A stretch of DNA of 64,000 nucleotides from Cunninghamia lanceolata. Taxonomy: Eukaryota > Streptophyta > Pinopsida > Cupressales > Cupressaceae. Under the pieces are notes generated by a model. That model had not been told where the DNA came from, searched no databases, and worked only from the letters and a program-made list of their open reading frames with translations. The position numbers and the translations under genes are program-made. The DNA lies in contig BSBN01000140.1 of assembly GCA_027924645.1 (NCBI GenBank), positions 8,562,501 through 8,626,500 of the forward strand, in the 5' to 3' direction. Positions 56,867 to 64,000 of the stretch are shown piece by piece (within the stretch, counting starts at the first letter, position 1; each line of letters opens with the position of its first letter).

Positions 56867-59060
56867 CCAATGTCTCCTTAAATTAATCCAACATTTCCCT
56901 AAAATATTATATTCTCCTTCCTACTTCATTCCTCTTTAACCATTTTTTAGAGGGTTTCTGAACTATAGAATTGGTATTTATAGATAAAATATGGAATAAT
57001 TAGAAAAAATCTCACAAATTACCAAGAGAAAGTTATGCAAAAAATCACAAGATGAAGCTATGTCTAAATTTTTAGATCATTTTCACATAGTGAAGAAGGT
57101 TGCAGGTTCTAGGTCCTAGTCATACACCAAGGTGTCACTCTACCTAAAAACCTTGTCCTATCATCATTTTTCTCAAAATTATAATGGAAGTTACATTTTG
57201 ACACCTTATATAGTCCAAATTTAAAAGTGCATGATAGCCCATGCCAAGTGTATTAGATTCCCATTTCTCTATTAATCAGGCTACTTCTAGCTTCTAAGTT
57301 AAGCTCAATTGTGACATATTTTACTATTTTGTACCATTTTCTACTTTTTGTCTTGATTGGTTTAGATAGATAGAGAAGTTAAATTAGTAAAAGTTATTCT
57401 AAACGCAACCAAAAAATTTATTAGTTAATGTTTATTTTGAGTCCATTTGTAGTGGTAACCATCTCCTACAAGTGCATGTAAACCCTTGTATTTATAGTTT
57501 ACTTTTGCCTAATTCGGTGTCAATTTCTATTTCCATTGTCTGTTTTGTTTAACTATCCTTGATTATTTCCTCTGATCATTTATCACATTATTTGGACTTC
57601 TATTTTTGTATGAAAATATATAAAATAGGCCTCCCTCTTTCTAAACCATTTTCTTTCCTCAATTTTTCATTTGAGATTCTCATTTCTACTTTATTTTTCA
57701 TCAAGTATCTTTCATATTATTTCTTTTCTTCTCCCATATTAGTCCTCTCTATATCCATATTATTCCCCTTTACTTTTTTGCATTGAGTCTTATTTTTCCA
57801 TCTCCTAAATTCCCTCTTTCTTCTTCAAACCTTGGTTTATACCTAGCTTTAGTTTTTCATACCAATGTCTCCTTAAATGAATCCAACATTTCCCTAAAAT
57901 ATATTATATTCTCCTTCCTACTTCAAATGTTCTCTTTAACCATTTTCTAGAGGGTTTCTAGACTATAGAATTGGTATTTATAGATAAAATATGGAATAAT
58001 TAGAAAAAAGATCTCACAAATTACCAAGAGGAAGTTATGCAAAAAATTACAAGATGAAGCTATGTCTAAATTTTTAGATCATTTTCACATAGTGGACAAG
58101 GTTGTAGGTTCTAGGTCCTAGTCATACACCAAGGTACTAGGAGAGGGCCATGTGACACCCAAGACCTGTCACTCTACCTAACAACCTTGTCCTATCATCA
58201 TTTTTCTCAAAATTATAATGGAAACATTTTGACACCTTATATAGTCCAAATTTAAAAGTGCATGATAGCCCATGCCAAGTGTAAATTAGATTTTCATTTC
58301 TCTATTAATCAGGCTACTTCTAGCTTCTAAGTTAAGCTAAATTGTGACATATTTTACTATTTTGCACCATCTTCTACTTTTTGTCTTGATTCCAGTTTCT
58401 AGATAGAAAAGTTATTAGTAAACTATTCTAAACATGCCCAAAAATTTATTAGTTATTGTTTATTTTGAGTCCATTTGTAGAAGTAACCATCTCCTACAAG
58501 TGCATCTAAACCATTGTATTTATAGTTTACTTTTTCCTAATCCAGTGTCAATTTCTATTTCCATTGTCTTGTTTGTTTAACTATCATTGATTATTTCCTT
58601 TGATCATTTATCACATTATTTTTCACAATTTAAAAGTGCATGATAGCCCATGCCAAGTGTATTCTTCCCATTTCTCTATTATCCTACTTCTAGCTTAGTT
58701 AAGCTCAATTGTGACATATTTTACTATTTTGCACCATCTTCTACTTTTTGTCTTGATTGGTTTCTAGATAGAGAAGTTATTAGTAAACTATTCTTTAAAC
58801 ACACCCAAAAATTTATTAGTTAATGTTTATTTTGAGTCCATCTGTAGTGGTAACCATCTCCTACAAGTGCATCTAAACCCTTGTATTTATAGTTTACTTT
58901 TTCCTAATCCGATGTCAATTTCTATTTCCATTGTCTTGTTTGTTTAACTATCATTGATTATTTCCTTTGATCATTTATCACATTATTTGTCATAATTTAA
59001 AAGTGCATGATAGCCCATGCCAAGTGTATTCTTCCCATTTCTCTATTATAATATTTCCAA
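56867..59060. repeat. Kilobase-scale tandem repeat upstream of the second K gene
   Basis: Copy 1 starts near 56867 and copy 2 near 57858 (both CCAATGTCTCCTTAAAT), offset about 990 bp, sharing about 750 bp. Shorter third and fourth pieces start near 58621 and 58986 (AATTTAAAAGTGCATGATAG). Differences include small indels and an extra 40-bp block near 58137-58180. No coding frame. Confidence 0.85.
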
Positions 59061-59909
59061 TCACTTGTCAATGTAGGGTTTACCAGAGCAATAAGGCACA
59101 TAAGAAACATAAAAATTTGCACTTTGGGGCATGGGCCAACAACCTCCTAGGTCTAACCCCATGCAACTAGAGTAATATACAAGGACTCATCACTAAAGAT
59201 TAGACTAGGCTAGTAATGACATGATAGATGGGTATACATATAGATGAGTTAATAACTTTTGAAGAATGTATTTCTTTTCAATGTGGCTCATGGTAAACTA
59301 ACTCTTTGGAACTCAGCACTTGATGAATGAAAACATGAAAGATCCACCTACAATCCTATAGGAATCAAAAGTGGGATTTGATATTAGGAAAGTGAGATGA
59401 GAAATACAAGCATGGACAAATCATGGAATTCTACATAGCATAAGGTAATAAATACAAATAATGCTAGTAAGAATAATGATAATAGAAATGTGGATAATGA
59501 AAGTGGTTGCAATGGAATTAATAGGAGTAAAAGAATGCTTAAAGCGGAGGAATCTAAACGATGGAGAACTATGTAGTCAATGGGCATGGCATGGGATTCA
59601 AATGAAACTATGGGATCCTCAAAAGCAATAACAGTTACTTAGTGGTCATAAATGCAATACTAGTAAATGATGATGAAGATATATATAGTAAAGTAATTAT
59701 AAGATATTTTTATTAGTAGTTTGCATTTTTAGGAGGATGGAAGAGTGGCTTGTTTGGAATTTCAAGTCAATTCAATATAAAATTTTGTTTGACCACAACA
59801 ATTCAATTCATAAAGCTTCTTTTGAATGCTATTACGTTCCCATTAGAAGTCATCGAAAAGTTGAATGCATTCAAATCATACTCACACAAAATTAAATCTT
59901 CATAATTTT
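59061..59909. other. No gene recognised
   Basis: AT-rich DNA with short frames only, no terminal motif or tandem array seen. Confidence 0.45.
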
Positions 59910-60190
59910 TTTTTTAGGGTTTATTATTTAGGTTTTTAGGGTTTGCAATACAACATGGTTTTAGGGTTTATAATTTGGTTTTTTAGGGTTTATAGTTTAG
60001 GTTTTTAGAGTTTGCAGTACAACATGGTTTTAGGGTTTATAATTTGGTTTTTTAGGGTTTATAGTTTAGGTTTTTAGGGTTTATAATTTGGTTTTTTAGG
60101 GTTTATAGTTTAAGTTTTTTAGGGTTTATAGTTTAATTTTTTTAGGGTTTGCAGTAACATGGTTTTAGGGTTTGCAGTAGCATAGTTTTA
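59910..60190. repeat. Interspersed telo-box array (TTTAGGGTTT)
   Basis: About eleven TTTAGGGTTT motifs spaced about 23 bp, separated by TATAATTTGG, TATAGTTTAGG or GCAGTA.CATGG spacers. AAACCCTA motifs on the other strand occur near 60246 and 60264. It is not a pure plant telomere repeat; it is a minisatellite whose unit contains a telomere-like core. Confidence 0.85.
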
Positions 60191-60532
60191 AGGTTTACAG
60201 TAATAGATAATCACAAAAAAATCATAAAACTCTAATGACAAGTAAAACCCTAATAACAAATAAAACCCTAATTTTCATTTTAATCCTACAATTAGAAAAA
60301 AAAACATCTAAAACAAGCTAAAAATAGGTAGAGAACCAACCTGGAGGAGCTCAGTGGTGACGAGGTGGCGGGAGGAGGTGAGAGGGCAAAAAAATCTTTG
60401 TTGTTGTGCTTGTTTAGTCTTCAGCAACACGTACCTGTTCTGAAGCGTCCACTGTCACTGTCAGCCAGAGTGGGAGAAAATGAGCCCACGGGCTTTTTTT
60501 TTCAAATATATAATTTTTTGAAAATAGGTACC

Positions 60533-60652
60533 CATTTAGTAACGGGTACCCATTTAGTAACGCGTACCCGAAGCTAAACGGGTACCCGTTTAGGTTCAGG
60601 CACCCGTTCCTAAATGGGTACCCATTTCTTTGAAAACGGGTACTCGTTCCTG
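60533..60652. repeat. K right subterminal palindrome cluster
   Basis: About seven copies: AATAGGTACCCATT, AACGGGTACCCATT, AACGCGTACCCGAAG, AACGGGTACCCGTT, a degenerate AGGCACCCGTT, AATGGGTACCCATT and AACGGGTACTCGTT, about 18-22 bp apart. Mirrors 46951-47065. Confidence 0.85.
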
Positions 60653-60688
60653 GAAGCATTTTTTTTTACCCGCGTGACTTCCCCTATA

Positions 60689-61739
60689 TGTGGACTGAGT
60701 TTCTTGCTTTAGCCCAATAACACATATAACAATTTGTTGCAAAGAAATTAACAGGAATGGAAATAACACAAACAGAATACTGAGAGATCTCTTCCAAGAT
60801 GGGGAAGCGAGCCCTACATTCCCAACTAGAGACGATCCTCTTTGCTCAACAACTTCTTTCAAAAGAAATCTCCCTTCATTTGCATTATACTCTTGTTCAA
60901 AGAACGTGCATGCTCAAAACTTAGAAGTTTCTCATCTTCTGAAAACAAATTGTGATGAACAACTAATTGATAAAAATAGGAACTAACTCATAAAGTGCGA
61001 TGGCTCTTCTACTTATACAATTGAGCCTTATTGGAAAGAGATGATAATTGCAAGTCTAACTACAGTGAACTGGAGTAGCCAGTTGCATGCTTATTGAAAG
61101 GAAAATCTAATTACTAACTAATTCCTATAAACTAGAACTAGAACAACTAGTTGTATTATTTGCTTAACTACTCAATCAGTTGTAAGGAACTCCAGATCTA
61201 CAATCTGAATAAAGCAATTAGCAGGGTGAACTCCATGAGTTCCCCTAAAATAGTGGCATGCCTAGTGATAGTGATAGATGAGCTAACATCTTCCATCGGA
61301 TATCCAGGTCACTAAGTTTAGTGACATGGCAGTGTAATCAAAAGTGGTGGCAATGATTGAGGTGTTGATTGGGAATTTTGCAAGGCTTAGAGAGTCTTCA
61401 AGAGTGTTTGCTGGAAATCATCGACTCAGGGGAGGATGATGGTTAGGAAGTATTGGCCTCCAAAGCTATTTGGAGTTTAGTTGAAGTTCAACTACTGCAA
61501 TCCTTATTTAACATCCACAAGTTATACCACATTATAAGATATGCACACAGAAAATGTCATTCAAGTATCAATATTAAAGAGATTTCATCAAAGCGTAATG
61601 GAAACAAAACATAAGCATAATCAATTCTTAAGACAAATATAATTATAATAATATGTATTTATATGCCAATATATTTTTCAAAAGTTTATCAAAACATGAA
61701 CTTATTGATAATTAAATGAGTCAATTATTTGTCTCATCA
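60689..61739 (-). repeat. Possible LTR of the element at the right edge
   Basis: The right boundary is set by a polypurine tract and ends TCATCA. The left boundary (a TG at 60689, or TGATGA at 60953) is a guess because the partner LTR lies outside the window. No gene seen. Confidence 0.3.
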
Positions 61740-61752
61740 TCTCCTCCCCACT
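61740..61752 (-). promoter_or_regulatory. Candidate polypurine tract
   Basis: The minus strand reads AGTGGGGAGGAGA, followed by TGATGAGAC, a plausible LTR start. Confidence 0.45.
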
Positions 61753-64000
61753 TATTTTCTTCCATGCCCTCATGGCTTCTACTGTATTGCCCCATCAAAT
61801 ATTTTTTTCCCTTCCATTGTGTTGCAGTTGTAGTCATCATCACTATATTGGAATAGTTGCCTTCCCTTGGGATGGAACTCATCATTCTCCTATATCCTAT
61901 TGTGCCATTTGCTGAATTTTTCTTGTGGCATTGGCTTACCTTGAGGATGGTTAAGTCTAGGTGCTGGCATGAGTAACAGTGGGGGTCTAAACGTCATTCA
62001 TATCCACATTTGTTGCTTTTGTTGAATAATTGGAATGAGGCTCCTAACTTTTTCAGTCATCCATCATATGTTTACAGGGGAAATAGGTTCCCTTCTTTTT
62101 ATTACATTGGGAAGTGTTTCAAACCATGCTCTGCAGCTTGACATAGCGGCATTGGGAAGGTAACCTGCAATGGCAAAGAAATCTGTAATACAAGAATTCA
62201 AATTTTATATATATTGGCCTGTAATACCCTGCCTATAAACATTTTCCCTGAAGGTGTTCCTGAACCATGTAGTCTTTGGGAATTCATGCCTCATTAGCAT
62301 GTCAATTGTCCCAGCAACAGTCTCATACTCCTCCATTCTTTCTTTCCACAATCTATTGTTTCTCAATAGGGACAGGTAGCTTCAGATTTGGAGTTTCCCT
62401 ACATAAAGATTAAGCATGGAAGTATCGACATGGCCCAGAATATGGCCATGTTGGAAAAAATCACAAAGAAGGTTCCTCTGATCTGGTGGGTTTTGAAGAT
62501 AACATTCAACAAATTATTTTCCATTCTCAAAATCAAAAGGCAAATTGTAGCTAATGCGCAGTAATTTCCATCTCAAAAATTGTTCTCTTAGAAAAAGAGC
62601 ATACACACCTGAGGGTGCTCTTTGTGCCAATAGAGTTTCCCTGGTTTCACAAGCAAGAGCCAGATTTTTCTCTACCTTTACTTTTTCCTGTCTCAAGGTC
62701 TCCATCTCTCTCTAGAGCTTTGCAATTTCTCCCTTGAGTTGCCTGTTATCTCTAATAACTACAAATTTTGTGCATAAACATTTAAGGACATGGTGGCAGG
62801 GGTTTGTTGGGCTGCAGTATGTTTTAGTCTGGCGATTTGATTGTCCTTTTGGGTAATCATGCTTGCTTTATTATCCAACTCCTTCTTCAAAGAAGCAATT
62901 TCTTTCTCCTTTTCTTCTCTTTCCCCCGTGGCTTTCGCCCTTTCTGCTGCCAGTTCTTCATATTTTGCCTTTACTTGATGGGACAAAGCTACCATCTGCG
63001 CTTTACATTGCTTTAGCTCAAATTCAATCTTTGAAATGGCAAGGGCATGTCAGGTATCCTATACCATGGTATCCTCAAAGCTAGAGCTCTTTGTCATGAC
63101 CTACTTGCCATTCCTATGGTCATGTGGCAATAGTTCGTTCTCTAGTACCTTCGGAGCATCATGCTCACCGCCTGTTGCTAGAATGCCACTACTGCCACCT
63201 TCTCCAATTGTTTCATGTACCCTTGGTGGAATATCTTTTCTACCACTCTCCTCAGCTACTTCTTGTGTTATTTGTGGACTACTTTGCTGACTTGCCGGAG
63301 CAATGGGGACTGGTTCAATATCTTCGTCATCTAAAGAAATAACAAAAGTGTGAGAATGTCTTATATGTGTTAATCTGGAGGATGTTGCTTCACCCTGTTG
63401 GCGTGGATGCTCTGCACCCTTGCAGAGTCTTTTGAAGTAGACTTTAGGAGGATTTGAATACATGGAAACTGCCTTGCCAGATATAGACACAGTAGAAGAG
63501 TGCTTTTTTCTTTTCTTCCTTAGTGTTAAAGCCAGAAAGTCTTCCCATTTTCTCTGCCCATCTTCCTACTACACAAAATGGTGTTTTATAATCAAATGAA
63601 TTAAACCCGCATGGCTAACAAGACCCTCTTTGTTTTTCTGCTTTGTCAGCACGTTTATCAATGTAGTGTGTAAAAAGGCAGGGGTGTTTATCAGAAATTG
63701 TGGATTATTGGCACCATGCCTCAGGTGTATAATCAATCTCATTCCAGGGCCAAGTACAGTCCCATACTAGCCATCACAGGTAAAGAACTTCATAACCCAT
63801 AGGACTATAGTCTTCCATGGATCAGGAAGACTATTCTTGTCGATGCCTTTTGTGGCACCTTTGCTTACAATGTATCTAGGCAAGGGCTTTGGAGTGACAT
63901 GGAAGTTTTGAATTAACTCCTCATACGAGGGTTTAGTAGCAAACAAATCAACTCCTACTGCAGCTATTCCAAATATTTGACTAATGATAGTAGAATTGAT
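61753..64000 (-). pseudogene. Decayed long reading frame with coiled coil, family unknown, runs off the window
   Basis: From the window edge leftwards the minus strand reads (with stops and at least one frameshift near 62730) FGIAAVGVDLFATKPSYEEL, DPWKTIVLWVMKFFTCDG, LGPGMRLIIHLRHG, FLINTPAFLHTLINVL, VYFKRLCKGAEHPRQ, an acidic/Ser-rich linker (VISLDDEDIEPVPIAP), then a coiled coil (KAKYEELAAERAKATGEREEKEKEI, RQEKVKVEKNLALACE) and a C-terminal basic/aromatic part (EEYETVAGTIDMLMRHEFPKTTWF). No protease, RT or integrase motif is seen. It is probably a gag-like or accessory protein of a large LTR element whose polypurine tract follows at 61740-61752. Length within the window is about 740 codons. 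Confidence 0.5.

Larger units (their letters stand above)
46925..60673. mobile_element. Candidate giant DNA transposon K
   Basis: Both outer ends read GCGGGT(G/A)AA going inward (46925 on plus, 60673 on minus), and about 25 bp further in each end has a cluster of the palindrome AACGGGTACCCGTT. Inside are a transposase-like gene (plus, starting 0.5 kb from the left end) and a second multi-exon gene (minus) pointing towards it. Large DNA transposons such as CACTA elements have subterminal protein-binding repeats and two genes, so the layout is sensible. I could not find a convincing target duplication or a long terminal inverted repeat, so the exact ends are uncertain. Confidence 0.5.

Noticed and set aside
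59910..60190. Interstitial telomere (chromosome fusion relic)
   Set aside because: TTTAGGG units are separated by 13-16 bp spacers and never in pure tandem, so it is a minisatellite with a telomere-like core.
46925..60673. K as a Helitron or LTR element
   Set aside because: No Rep/helicase motifs, no CTRR end with hairpin, and no primer site, polypurine tract or polymerase; transposase-like motifs and symmetric end clusters fit a DNA transposon better.
60365..60862. Short frames on both strands across the right palindrome cluster
   Set aside because: Created by the repeated GGGTACCC motif (for example repeating NGYPF residues); no gene evidence.
63036..63342. Plus-strand frames of 72-84 codons
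   Set aside because: Antisense shadows of the minus-strand coiled-coil frame.

Overview
This window has no recognisable host gene. It is intergenic DNA from a large, transposon-rich plant genome. The signs are Ty1-copia and Ty3-gypsy LTR elements primed by initiator-Met tRNA, a chromodomain integrase, telo-box motifs, very AT-rich spacers and GT-AG introns of about 100-200 bp. A conifer or other gymnosperm fits best, but that is an inference from element style.

Layout. 1-1.9 kb: old decayed DNA with one unrecognised coding relic. 1.93-40.1 kb: one nested stack. The outermost element is E (18692-40103, TSD TATAT), a non-autonomous LTR element with a 2-kb non-coding interior. Its 5' LTR was hit by B' (19103-36599, TSD ATTGG), a copia-like chimera without reverse transcriptase. 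The right LTR of B' was hit by G (24070-29194, TSD AACTA), a chromovirus lacking protease, and by D (29695-35694, TSD TCTCC), a copia element. The 3' LTR of E holds F (38793-39770, TSD TGAT), a small TIR DNA element. About 8.17 kb of this stack (E flank, E LTR, B and part of G) was then tandemly duplicated: copy 1 is 1930-17190, copy 2 is 17200-25378. After that, a young, nearly intact copia element, A (4673-11766, TSD GGTAC), inserted into copy 1 only. Copy 2 keeps the empty site.

40.1-45.6 kb: a decayed Ty3-gypsy pol (41.0-42.7 kb), then a 5' LTR and truncated gag of a D-related copia element (H).

46.9-60.7 kb: the most novel part, a candidate giant DNA transposon (K, about 13.7 kb). Both ends carry clusters of the palindrome AACGGGTACCCGTT just inside a GCGGGT terminus. 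Inside are two convergent genes. A plus-strand transposase-like gene (47433-50836) has zinc-binding motifs, a D...D...D/E-type core and two introns. A minus-strand gene (56622-54594) has six phase-0 exons and encodes a proline-rich protein of about 490 residues. The rest is tandem arrays: a triplicated terminal exon, a 240-bp higher-order satellite, a kilobase-scale duplication and a telo-box array.

60.7-64 kb: the 3' part of another minus-strand element with a decayed coiled-coil reading frame and a polypurine tract.

Nearly all coding regions are broken. Most stop codons are explained by C-to-T changes (CAG, CAA or CGA to stop, or TGG to TAG), as expected for long-methylated transposons. 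All identity estimates are by eye.
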